A stretch of 64,000 nt of DNA from Panax quinquefolius. Taxonomy: Eukaryota; Streptophyta; Magnoliopsida; Apiales; Araliaceae. The notes under the pieces were generated by a model. The model ran no database searches, was not told the DNA's origin, and worked only from the letters and a program-made list of their open reading frames with translations. Below are positions 1-9,650 of the stretch, piece by piece. The first letter of the stretch is position 1, and the number at the start of each line of letters is the position of its first letter. Both the position numbers and the translations under genes were made by a program. The stretch is taken from assembly GCA_020205615.1 (NCBI GenBank), contig CM035167.1:27355130-27419129 (forward strand). Direction: 5' to 3'.

Positions 1-1
1 C

Positions 2-100
2 GATGTTGAGGAAATGACTTGGGAGTTAGAATCAAATGAAATCAAGGTATCCTTACCTCTTGACATATCAGTCGTACGCACCCTAATTTCGAGGGCTTAA
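2..100 (+). pseudogene. C-terminal end of gypsy polyprotein (chromodomain tail), partial
   Basis: The reading frame from base 2 to the TAA at 98-100 gives a short tail containing DVEEMTWELES. This matches the end of the chromodomain at the C terminus of integrase in Tekay/Del-like chromoviruses, where V-E-E-A-T-W-E is characteristic. The same motif occurs in the two Tekay-like elements further right in this window. The rest of the polyprotein lies to the left of the window. A polypurine tract and an LTR follow immediately, as expected for the 3' end of such an element. Confidence 0.8.
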
Positions 101-107
101 ATTTCAT

Positions 108-119
108 AAGAAGGGAGAT
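108..119 (+). other. Polypurine tract of the left-edge gypsy element
   Basis: A purine run (AAGAAGGGAGA followed by T) directly precedes the TGTAAAACCCC start of the LTR. This is where plus-strand DNA synthesis would be primed. A weak inverted repeat (AATTT / AAATT around a GAGGGC loop, 85-103) lies just upstream. Confidence 0.8.
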
Positions 120-893
120 TGTAAAACCCCAACTTTTGAATAAAGATGAATTTTCTATAAATATTATTTTGAATATTATGGAGTGAAATTGATATAATAG
201 TTATGGGTAATATTTATAAATTTTGCAAAATACGCAAGTTGTTATATAATATTCGATTGGTTTGGGAATATTCGCTTTAACAGGGGAATATTAGTACAAC
301 GGCACAATCATTGGTGGACCCCTAATGTAATTATTGTCGGATTGAGAAAACGACAAAAATACTTTATGAAAATAACGGCGGAAGTTTTACCGTTAAGCTG
401 TTGAAACACCGGTGTTAAAAAAAGAATACGCTGGTGGTTGCATAAGTAGTACGCGGTATTGATTATTGATGCTTACGTGATAAGTCACTCAGTTTTATTG
501 GTATTATTAATGTAATAATACAAAAAATCTTTTTATATAAAATAGAATACTTTTATAAAGTTATTCTATAAATAGAATATATTATATTCTATTATGCATA
601 GTGTTTTGCGTATAGTAAATCTTTTTTATATAAAATGTAATACTTTTATAAAGCTATCATTTTATTAGACAATAATTAGAATATATTATATTTTATTATG
701 CATAGTGTGTTTGCATAAGGCTCGTGATAGTGTTTGCGATAGTAAAATCTTTTATAAAGTTATTCGTTTTATTAGATTATAAATAGAATATATTGTATTT
801 TATTTAAAAGATTTTGCTTTAAATATGGACCGTCAGATTAAAGTAAATCAATCTGGACTGCATTCATGAGTTAGTTCTTATCGATCCATTTTC

Positions 894-902
894 TATAAAT
901 AG
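894..902 (+). promoter_or_regulatory. LTR TATA box
   Basis: TATAAATAG lies in a position matching the TATA boxes of the two related solo LTRs (27592-27600 minus and 35218-35226 plus). It is followed within about 60 bases by a GAGAGAGAAA-type leader, as in those copies. It is the likely U3 promoter of this LTR. Confidence 0.65.
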
Positions 903-1059
903 AAGTTCATTCCTTCATTATTTTGTTCTAATTCTTTGAAACTCTAGAGAGAGAAAATTATAGAGAGAAAGAAGAAAAGATTTACGCTACTTAACTACTC
1001 TTATATTCAGATTTTCTTCTTTTACTTGTAAGGGGTGTTATTCTTTCTTATTCATGAAG

Positions 1060-1560
1060 AGAACTGTTGTTATTCCATTGCTTATTATTACATTGGAATA
1101 ACTCGTATACGTGGTCTACCCTATACTTGGTGACATTCTTCTATTATTCGTCTTTTACTATTCATTGGAATATCCTGTCTCATGCATTTTATGCCGGACT
1201 GATTAAAATCTTTATTATTCTCATTGGAATATCACATGCATGCGCTTTTACGTGGGACCTAGTTAAAATCTTTATTATTATTACATTGGAATATCTCTTG
1301 TCATGCGTTTTATGCTTGGGACCGATTAAAATCCTTATTAGTATTACATTGGAATAACCCGCTCTATCATGCAATACCGCATGCATGGTGATTTCATTGT
1401 TATTCCATTATTTATTATTACATTGGAACATCCTCGCTTGCGCATGTAATTTTGCCGACATTGGTTCCGTTATTTAGTATTCTGTTGGAATAACCTGTCT
1501 ACATCGGAAGTACCGCATGCATGGTGATTTCTTTTGTTATTCCATTCTTTATTATACTCA
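1060..1560 (+). repeat. Degenerate tandem repeats within the LTR
   Basis: About six to seven imperfect copies of a roughly 60-75 bp unit are built around TTACATTGGAATA, a GTCATGCNTTTTATGC-like segment and TTAAAATCTTTATTA. The solo LTRs of the same family carry a different short repeat (TTACTATTCACGA) at the corresponding place, so this part of the LTR is evolving by repeat turnover. Confidence 0.6.
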
Positions 1561-2594
1561 GTTGGTTAAAGTTTTGACTTCTATACTCCATGAAATTAGT
1601 AGAATATCCTTGATATTTGCGCTTCATCCAGTATCTTTTCATGGAAATATTCTTCTGATCATTCTTGAATTTTACTCAACAAAGCAGTATCATGTTGACA
1701 ATTTGGACATTAGTAGTTCTTGGACAAATTAATTCTTGAACTTGTTTTATTGAATTCTTATATCATTGTCATCATCCTCATGTTTATATTATGTTGAAAG
1801 TCATCTGTGGTCTGTTGTGCATAGATGGACTTGGTATGATTATGACCAGGGATTATTCGGTGTAATCATGACCGTAATGTTACAAATGATGTGGTAAAAG
1901 TCCCCATTGGCCCGTAGTGTATTGATGGACAGTTGTTGGCATGATCATGACCATTAGTTAATACACAAATATTCTTGGCCCGTAGTGCATGGATAATTGT
2001 GGTCGTGATACTAAAGAATATCCTTGGCCGTAGTGCAGGGGTGATTCGATGATGTGAAATATTTATTAAGTCGAGTCTCGGCGATGATATGATGATGAAA
2101 ACCTTTTTAATCATAAAAGATAGTAGATTTTATTTTCTACTTGACTCTTTTAATGGATTGCTTGTTCCGCTACAGTTAAACTTGATGTCTATTATATTTT
2201 ATCAGTTTAACATTGTTGGAGACTAATGATAATTTATTCTGCATTATCTTAGTCATAATATTTCTTACTGGGCTAGTTGAGCTCACCCTTTCTTTCTTTA
2301 TTTTCTTCGTGAAATGAGAATATATAAATTTGGGACTTAGTCGGGAAACGGAGTGATGGTCCAGAGGATAACATTAGTAGTCCTCACTATTTTGTGAAAT
2401 AGTGTGATAATAATTGTAATGAGGACTCCTTTTGAGTTTGTATAATCTATAGTAGATAATATTTGTATTCAAACTCAGTTTATGTTTTGTCGTATTGTAC
2501 ACGACAGTTGTATTAGTAAGTTGTATTTGAATTCTGTACCATGTATCTGGCGACCAAAGATGGGTGATGTATACCTAATTTTGGGGGCGTCACA

Positions 2595-3310
2595 CTAAGT
2601 GCTGATTGAGGAAAACTTATCTTTTCATTCGTTCCAGCTTGAGTTACCCATTGAGTCCCTGGTTTGCATAATTTGGCAATCAACTCATCCAGCTCCGGCA
2701 ACCCATCTTCATATCGGTCATCTTGTGGTGTCTCCAACCCAAAATAAGCATTGATCGCATCAGCGTGAAACGCCACCGGTTTGCCCCAAACCATGGCAAC
2801 ATGATTGACAAGTTCCATTGCATTAGCATAAAACTCCTTAACTATGTTGATTGCCGCTGGGAGTGGTTGTTCTACTAGCTGAAACCAATTACGTTCTACA
2901 ATTTGTAGAGCCATGTCTCCATCCAAATTCGCATTTGGCTTCAATCCTCGTTCTAGCACCAAATTCTTCTTGTCGATGGAGGTCTTGAATCTATCCGCGG
3001 CCTTTTCACTAACAAATTTTGTATGGTCATATGCAGGCTGAGTCGTGGAGGATGATTGATGTTGCTTTGCTAGCCAAATTGTCAAAATCACAGCACCCCC
3101 TCCTTTGGTATTCAATTCCCCGAATTTACCACTCAAATTGATGTCACAACAAAAAATTTCGTGAGGGATGAAGAGAATTGGCTTACCTTGAAGAAGTTGA
3201 AGAGGAATCCCAATTTGTATGAAATTGTGCAAGGGGTGGATTAGATTTAGGATTTGAATGTTGTGTTTGAGCTTTGTAGTACCATAACTTCTAGGATGGT
3301 GGGTCTTCAT
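2595..3310 (-). pseudogene. Athila late ORF, plant transposon protein (Transposase_32-like), truncated
   Basis: The minus-strand frame encodes a segment with ADRFKTSIDKKNLVLERGL, then IVERNWFQLV, KEFYANA, and a GKPVAFHADAINAYFGL stretch. This order (rim of conserved R-x-E-R-G, W, V-R/K-E-F-Y-A-N, then the G-x-x-V-x-F motif) is typical of the ORF found after integrase in many Athila elements and annotated as putative plant transposon protein. Its true function is unknown. The C terminus is lost: the frame runs into the foreign LTR at 2594. The N terminus is uncertain because the first 50 or so residues do not resemble the family. Confidence 0.72.
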
Positions 3311-3984
3311 ATAGATAGTAGGAAGCCAACGTGGGTGGAGTTGGGAAGTGCAAAGGGTAGTGGTGTTGGAAATTGAAAAGGAGAAGGAGAGTAAATATGG
3401 TGTAAATGGGAGTTATGGGGAATAGGAAGTGCAATAGAATTTGGAGATGTGGAGAGTTTGCATGTAATGAGGAGAGGTGTCTTGATTGAGTTTATAACAC
3501 GTTGCTCCAACTTTTTAGAATTTGCCAGTCCCGAGTAACGCGGTCAGCGCTGGTTATGCACGAGGCATAGCACACTCCGCGCTTGATATCTAGAAGTTGT
3601 TGTATTGGTGGCGCGGTCCGCGCTGGAAGTATACTTGATGTAGCGTTGTCCGCTCTGTGTATCCAGACGGTGAGGGATGGTGCAGTGCGTTCCGCGCTGG
3701 AGGATCGACGTTTGTGTACCTGATCGGTCATTTGGGTGTGAGATGAGGTTTGGAGTCTTTGGGCGCGACGCTTGGTCTATCCTTTTGGTAGCCTTGATCG
3801 GTTACTGGTCCGGCGATGGTATTTGTTGTCATTGACCTTCCTGTAAAACATGTAATTCTCTGATTAAAATGTGTACTTGACTCGATTCAAAACCAAAATA
3901 TACTACTAATTAAGATGAAAAACTTAGAGCTTGGGTTGCCTCCCAAGTAGCGCCAGTTTTAGCGTCGCTAGCTCGACTGTGCCT
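3311..3984 (-). other. Athila A spacer between integrase and late ORF
   Basis: No convincing coding region. It contains a G+C-rich degenerate repeat (three GCGNTCNGCGCTGG-type copies at about 3540-3552, 3611-3626 and 3687-3700, period about 73 bp). It also holds the conserved post-integrase hairpin motif at 3931-3954, described separately. Short open frames here look like chance. Confidence 0.6.
3931..3954 (-). other. Conserved post-integrase hairpin motif of Athila elements
   Basis: On the minus strand this reads GGCGCTACTTGGGAGGC followed by AACCCAAG. CTTGGG and CCCAAG can pair around an AGGCAA loop. Related motifs follow the coding region in the non-autonomous elements at 58807-58829 and 63284-63306, with one compensatory stem change. 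The role is unknown; a signal for RNA processing or subgenomic expression of the late ORF is a guess. Confidence 0.55.
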
Positions 3985-3990
3985 CTTGTA

Positions 3991-5287
3991 TCATTGCGTG
4001 TCAGTGAGAGTAATGTTGACAGCATCCCAGTTTGCATCTCCGCCCCAGTAATGCTTTATCCGTTGTCCATTGACCTTGAACGTTTCCAGTGGATTTCGGC
4101 TGTAGAGTTCGATTGCACCATATGGGAACACTGTTTTGATGGTGAATGGTCCCGACCACCTTGACTTAAGCTTTCCGGGAAACAACCTCAATCGTGAATT
4201 AAACAACAGTACCGATTGCCCCGGGTCGAAAGTTCGTTGCACGATTTTCTTATCGTGCCATTTCTTGACATTCTCCTTGTATAGTTTAGCATTTTCGTAT
4301 GCCTGAAGTCTGAATTCATCGAGCTCGTTTAGTTGTAGCAACCTCTTTTTCCCCACAGCTGCTTGATCAAAGTTTAGTTTCTGAATGGCCCAGTAGGCCT
4401 TGTGCTGTAGCTCGACTGGTAAGTGACATGCCTTTCCGTACAACAGTTGATATGGTGACATCCCTATTTGCATTTTATAAGCAGTCCGGTATGCCCATAA
4501 TGCATCACCTAACCGGAGCGACCAATCCTTTCGATTCGGGTTCACCACTTTTTCCAGAATTTTCTTTACCTCTCTGTTCGAGACTTCAGCTTGCCCACTG
4601 GTTTGGGGATGATAGGCTGTCGCCACCTTGTGGTTGACCCCATACTTCGCCAAGAGAGCTGTAAATGATTTGTTGCAGAAGTGGCTACCTTCGTCACTTA
4701 TGATAGCTCTTGGCGTGCCAAACCTCGTAAAAATATTTTTCTGTAAGAATTTTACCACCACTTTGGCATCGTTAGTTGGTAACGCTACTGCTTCAACCCA
4801 TTTTGACACGTAATCCACTGCCAGCAAAATATACTGATTTGGCAATGAAGAAGGAAATGGCCCCATGAAATTGATGCCCCATAAATCGAAAATCTCAACT
4901 TCTAAGATATATAGTTTGGAGTGGCATCTCATTCCTTTTCGATATGTTGCCCACTCGTTGACATCTATCACAAGTTTTAACAAATTGATGGGCGTCTTTA
5001 AATAGCGTGGGCCAATAAAACCCTACTTGGAGGACTTTTGTTGTTGTTCTCTCACTACCATAGTGTCCCCCGTATGCCGACAAATGGCACTCATGCAGTA
5101 TACTATGTACCTCGCTGTAGGGCACACACCTTCTGATCATCTTGTCGGCGCATTGTTTGAATAGGTAAGGCTCATGCCACATATACCACTTGACGTCATG
5201 AAGAAACTTCTTCTTTTGTTGTCTTGTAAGATCAGGGGGGAGCATGTTGCTCACTAAGTAGTTCGAGAAGTCCGCGTACCATGGAAA
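3991..5287 (-). pseudogene. Athila A integrase
   Basis: The N-terminal zinc-binding part (5254-4895) has HECHLSAYGGHYG and CDRCQ, matching the H-H-C-C pattern. The catalytic core (from about 4920 down) shows the D-D-E residues in [17 protein letters not shown] and [10 protein letters not shown], all intact. A C-terminal stretch with [20 protein letters not shown] and W-S-G-P-F is the GPF/Y-type module, ending in KHYWGGD. Integrase inserts the cDNA into host DNA. A frameshift near 4900-4980 separates the zinc-binding and core parts, and a stop at about 5288 separates it from RNase H, so it is a pseudogene. Confidence 0.9.
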
Positions 5288-6754
5288 TTATGCATTTACC
5301 CCAAACAATTGCTCGTCCGGGAATGACTCGTTTATGATGCCCTTGTCCTCTTCTTGTGTAACCGAATTGTCTAGCCTAGACAAATGATCAGCTACTTGAT
5401 TCTCCGTCCCCTTCCTATCCTTTATTTCTAGATCAAACTCTTGAAGAAGGAGAATCCACCGAATAAGGTGTGGTTTAGCATCTTTCTTCGCAATTAGATA
5501 CTGAATAGCCGAATGGTCCGTGTAAACTATCACTTTAGTGCCGACCAAGTATGCCCTGAATTTATCAAACGCATATACCACTGCAAGCAGTTCCTTTTCT
5601 GTAGTTGTATAATTCATTTGAGTCTCCGTAAGTGTCTTGCTTGCATAATAAATGGCGTGAAATACCTTATCTCGACGTTGTCCCAAAACAGCCCCGACTG
5701 CATAGTCGCTTGCATCACACATCAGCTCGAAAGGTATATTCCAATCTGGTGCAACGATAACTGGGTCTGTAGTTAACTTCTTTTTCAACAGCTCAAAGAC
5801 CAACTTACATTCTTCATCAAAACTAAACACAGAGTCCTTCTCTAAAAGACTGCACAACGGTTTTGCAATTTTAGAGAAGTCCTTTATGAATCTTCTGTAG
5901 AACCCCGCATGTCCCAGAAAACTTCTGATTCCTTTCACGGAGCTCGGTGGAGGCAATTTCTCGATCGTGTCCAACTTAACTTTGTCCACTTCTAGTCCTT
6001 GAGCCGAAACCTTGTGGCCCAAAATTATGCCCTCCTCAACTATGAAGTGACATTTTTCCCAGTTAAGTACAAGGTTTGTCTCCTCGCATCGTTGTAACAC
6101 CATTACCAAATTCCCAAGACATGTATCAAAATTGTCTGCATGGACAGAGAAGTCATCCATGAAGACTTCCACGTTTTTCTCCACTATATCGGAGAAAATG
6201 ACCATCATACACCGTTGGAAGGTAGCCGGTGCATTACATAACTCGAATGACATTCTCCTGAATGCGAATGTGCTGTAGGGACACGTAAATGTGGTCTTCT
6301 CTTGATCCTCAAGAGCGATGGCAATCTGATTGTAGCCCGAGTACCCATCCAAAAGACAGTAAAAATCGTGACCCGCCAATCTGTCCAACATTTGGTCGAT
6401 AAAAGGTAGCGAAAAATGATCTTTTTGGGTTGCCTTGTTTAACTTCCTATAATCGATGCACACCCTCCAACCTGTTACTGTTCTTGTCGGTATTAACTCA
6501 TTATCTTCGTTTTGTATCACAACCATTCCCCCTTTTTTCGGCACACAATGAACCGGACTAACCCACTTACTATCGGATATCGGGTAAATGATTCCTACTT
6601 CCAATAGTTTCAGAATTTCCTTCTTTACTACTTCCTTCATAATTGGGTTAAGTCGTCGTTGTTGCTCCACCATTGGTTTTGCGTCATCTTCCATCAGAAT
6701 CTTATGCATGCAAAAGCATTTTGACCGATTCCTTGATATCCGCTTATCGTCCAC
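5288..6754 (-). pseudogene. Athila A reverse transcriptase and RNase H
   Basis: One long open frame of about 488 codons covers the RT fingers and palm ([47 protein letters not shown] with the MDD catalytic pair) and then RNase H ([52 protein letters not shown]). These enzymes copy the element RNA into DNA and remove the template. The catalytic residues look intact. The frame ends at a single TAA (about 5286-5288) that is followed in frame by integrase sequence, so RT and integrase were one polyprotein. Confidence 0.93.
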
Positions 6755-6893
6755 CCTATCGTTGCCTTAGGGAATATAAAGTTATCAACTTTCGAAATTT
6801 TACAATACCTCTCTGATTATTCGCCAACTGTAACATTGGCTTTGGGAGATAATCCCAATTCGTAAACTGATAAAGATTAGTCTTTCTCTAAAT
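6755..6893 (-). pseudogene. Athila A protease remnant with internal deletion
   Basis: Reading the minus strand in shifting frames gives LG-SPKPMLQLA, then RGIV, then VDNFIFP, then IGWTI. In Athila polyproteins the first three belong to the aspartic protease region and IGWTI to the start of RT. FIFP and IGWTI are normally about 150 or more residues apart, so the piece between them has been deleted here. The region then ends at the border of the Tat/Ogre-like LTR. Confidence 0.6.
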
Positions 6894-7794
6894 CAAGAGA
6901 CACTCGAAATTTTTACGTACCATCATTATTAACATTACAGAATTAAATCTTTTAAGAGATAACCGAAAAGACAATCCAAATCCACACCGGATACTACCGG
7001 AAGTTCAACATTAACCCGGATCGCAATCTGGGAATAAGCAGTTTCAACCTCGGATTTAACCCCGAGACTGCCGAGATACAATCTTGGAACACACACGGAG
7101 AAGGACCAGATTAATCTCGGAGATAACCCCGAGGTATCCGGTCTCGATCCCAACCATGTGAATAGCCACCAACCTTGGTGATAACCCCAAGGAATGCGGT
7201 TTGGAGATAACCCGGAAATGCTTGTTTCAAATGCCATCGGCTTTAATCTCGGCACTCACAATGAGATACAACTTGTACTGACCACGGCAATAACATCGGG
7301 AAGCAGGCACACCTCAAAGATGACAATGAGGACCTTCAACAAATGCGTGGTCAATCTCGGTGAAGTCGAGCAGCGTCTGCTTATCGGCCCAATCCGTGAT
7401 AACCGGTGAGAGAGGCAACATCGCCATCTCGTCAACACGATGCCACGTCTCGTCTCTACGCAACAATGTCCCACAAGGCTAACCAATCCCGAGTGACTAT
7501 TGTGCGGGGTAACGGATGAAAGTTGAAGCTTGAAGACCGGAGGGCATCGTCCCATCTTCAAAGACTTCGTACAAACTCTAATCCCATGCCATCGTACAAC
7601 TCTCGACAAAGCGGCGGTCGAAATAGGTCTGAATACCTCAAAGCGGATGCGGATTGCACTTCTCAAAATTTGAGTGGACATTACGATTGCTGAGTGCGTG
7701 CCGTGACGAGACTTGAGCGAACCGAGCAGAACCGGCAGGCAGGCCCTACGGTACACTGCGGTTGAGTAGCAGTACACCTATGGCACCTTTTGCC

Positions 7795-7802
7795 TATAAA
7801 TA
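7795..7802 (+). promoter_or_regulatory. LTR TATA box (left Tat LTR)
   Basis: TATAAATA lies in the context TTTTGCC-TATAAATA-AGAGGCTTGGGG. The same box with the same flanks is present at 22264-22271 in the right LTR, although sequence just upstream has diverged strongly. It is a good core promoter candidate. Confidence 0.7.
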
Positions 7803-8108
7803 AGAGGCTTGGGGTGCTGATTTTTAAGAGAAAAAAAAGCGGGAAACCTGCACAATTTGCTCTGCACTTTTCGCCATCTGAGTGTATTTTCCCACTTTCA
7901 AACACACAGTGAGCTCATATATATAGCCTCTTTTGTACCCACAAAAGCCGGTGTTTACCCACTCTAAAGATATAGAAGCCCTTTTTATCGGTCCATTGTA
8001 AGCCTTCTCACACACTTTAGAGTCTTTCTCTTCATCTTTGCACACACCCTTCTACACGTTGAGAGTCGTGTTGCTTTTTTTGCGGACTTGATCAGTGGTT
8101 TTCCTTCG

Positions 8109-8110
<2 letters not shown>

Positions 8111-8152
<42 letters not shown>

Positions 8153-8207
8153 ACTAACATTATCGAGTTATGCCTCGATTGAGCCTGAACTTGATGCAGG
8201 GCATTAT

Positions 8208-8256
<49 letters not shown>

Positions 8257-8315
8257 TGTTATGTCGGACTTTGTTCGATGAGCCTGAACTTGATGCAGTG
8301 CGTTTTATTTGCTTT

Positions 8316-8383
<68 letters not shown>

Positions 8384-8432
8384 CGGACTTTGTTCGATGA
8401 GCCTGAGACTTGATGCAGTGCGTTTACTAGCT

Positions 8433-8474
<42 letters not shown>

Positions 8475-8525
8475 CGTGGTCGAACTATGTTCGATGAGCA
8501 CAGATTTTACATCCGATGCGTTTAT

Positions 8526-8571
<46 letters not shown>
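8111..8571 (+). repeat. Modular array: five AT microsatellites separated by ~60-bp units
   Basis: AT dinucleotide runs at about 8111-8150, 8214-8252, 8316-8377, 8435-8473 and 8532-8571 alternate with units of about 60 bp. The units share GTCGGACTTTGTTCGATGAG and ACTTGATGCAGTGCGTTT. The right LTR carries the same arrangement at about 22585-23014 with different AT lengths. Open frames through the AT runs are not genes. Confidence 0.85.
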
Positions 8572-8576
<5 letters not shown>

Positions 8577-8587
8577 TTTTTCATCTG

Positions 8588-8790
8588 CACAGAGTTCCTT
8601 CGTGGCGGTTGATAGTTTTCTGACTTTCTTTACATTTCGTCTGCTTTGGAGTTTACTTACGTGGCGATTGACGCATTCTGACTTTATTTACATTTTGTCA
8701 CTTTGGAGTTTCCTTCGTGGCGGTTGATAAGTATCTCTGACTTTATTTATATTTACGATCCCCATGGAGGTGCTTCGTGGTTGGTGATCT
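8588..8790 (+). repeat. Three to four ~65-bp degenerate tandem repeats in the Tat LTR
   Basis: Units share GGAGTTTCCTTCGTGGCGGT, TGATA and TTCTGACTTTATTTACATTT. The corresponding array in the right LTR is at about 23033-23230. Confidence 0.7.
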
Positions 8791-9263
8791 GTATATATAT
8801 ATATATATTTACCGCTTTTATATATATATACCTTATTGCTTTTATACAAATTACGATATTACATGCTTTAGGAATCATGTGATCACAGATTCATCTCATT
8901 GGATCTAGATTCGGTTCCGTGATGGACATTTTAAGTTTAAGGCAACTTGTAAATTATTCTGCGATGTCTGTATTTCCTCAGATGGTTTCCATACCCACGA
9001 GGAAGTCGGCATTATTTTTTTATATATTATTTTCGTACGGATGCTTCGCATTCGTCAAATAAAATCAATCCAGCCGCTCACTTAATAAAAATGGGAGTGT
9101 AAAAGGTCTTAATTCCTATTGAGCAGCAGGGTTTGAAAAACCTCTTTTATAAAACATCATTGCCATATCTTGCTAAAAACTGAATTTTTACATAAATTCA
9201 AATCCTGTGTATATAGGTTGAAAGAGGCCTCCTTACAACTTTCATATAATGACACATTGACCC

Positions 9264-9284
9264 ACACACACACACACACACACA
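9264..9284 (+). repeat. CA dinucleotide microsatellite
   Basis: A run of CA repeats within the left Tat LTR. The right LTR has a longer version at about 23708-23733. Confidence 0.9.
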
Positions 9285-9632
9285 CTCGGATAATAGTTTC
9301 TTGAAAAAAAGGCGGTCGCAGTAGTGGTAACACGGATGTCGAAGTGCCTAACACTTCCCCCGCATAACCAAGTCCCCGGACCCTAAATGAATCTCGGTTT
9401 CTGCAGGCAGTATATCGATGTGTCACATCTTTGGGTCGATGTGCAAACCTTTTCTCGGTTGTGTTGGTACAACCATTTAAAAAACCAATGGCGACTCTTA
9501 GCGGTCCATAAATCGACATTATACATATCGGACCTTTTCACTCACTTTTTTTCAAACAAATCTCACCTAAAATGAGAACACCAAAAGAAACAAATAGCGG
9601 AAAGGGACATCCAAAAATCCCGGCGTCGACGG

Positions 9633-9650
9633 TGGCGACTCTGCTTTGGG
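9633..9650 (+). other. tRNA primer binding site of Tat/Ogre-like element
   Basis: TGGCGACTCTGCTTTGGG lies about 20 bases after the likely LTR end. It resembles the TGGCGACTC-type primer sites of Ogre-like elements, which are attributed to tRNA-Arg. A related TGGCGACTCT also occurs inside both LTRs (9489 and 23934). Confidence 0.65.

Larger units (their letters stand above)
120..2594 (+). repeat. 3' LTR of left-edge chromodomain gypsy element
   Basis: The segment begins TGTAAAACCCC and ends GGGGGCGTCACA, giving TG...CA termini. The solo LTRs at 26191-28966 (minus) and 33886-36577 (plus) have the same start (TGTAAGACCCC) and end (GGGGGYGTCACA) and belong to the same family, although this copy is clearly diverged. 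A TATA box (TATAAATAG, 894-902) is followed by a CT/GA-rich leader. The middle (about 1060-1560) is made of degenerate repeats. The LTR interrupts the last ORF of Athila A; the five bases after it are CTAAG, but the partner duplication is outside the window. Confidence 0.88.
2595..6893 (-). mobile_element. Athila-like element A, 3' half (late ORF, integrase, RNase H, RT, protease remnant)
   Basis: Minus-strand Athila coding segments occur in the order protease remnant, RT, RNase H, integrase, late ORF, running from right to left. The 5' half with gag, primer site and LTR lies at 24049-29906 in the same orientation. The two halves are separated by the Tat/Ogre-like insertion. The left end is cut by the LTR ending at 2594, so the 3' LTR of this element is not in the window. 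Confidence 0.82.
6894..9613 (+). repeat. 5' LTR of Tat/Ogre-like element
   Basis: It is homologous along its length to 21363-24048. The start is GAGACACTCGAAATTTT; the first three bases (CAA) differ from TGT in the right copy, so the terminal TG has mutated. The similarity ends within GGGACATCCAAAAA, and CCA at 9613 is the likeliest 3' terminus. The LTR contains a TATA box, five AT microsatellites in a modular array, a second 65-bp repeat set and a CA repeat. Confidence 0.85.

Noticed and set aside
2595..3310. Envelope-like gene of Athila A
   Set aside because: The frame lacks a signal peptide, transmembrane segment and cleavage site; its motifs fit the plant transposon protein ORF instead.
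7256..7777. 173-codon minus-strand frame in the Tat 5' LTR
   Set aside because: The right LTR keeps only part of it with different frame breaks, and it has no recognisable motifs; probably chance in a GC-richer stretch.
8170..8727. Open frames with long Tyr-Ile runs (also 22648-23052)
   Set aside because: They are translations of AT dinucleotide microsatellites inside the Tat LTRs and have no family resemblance.
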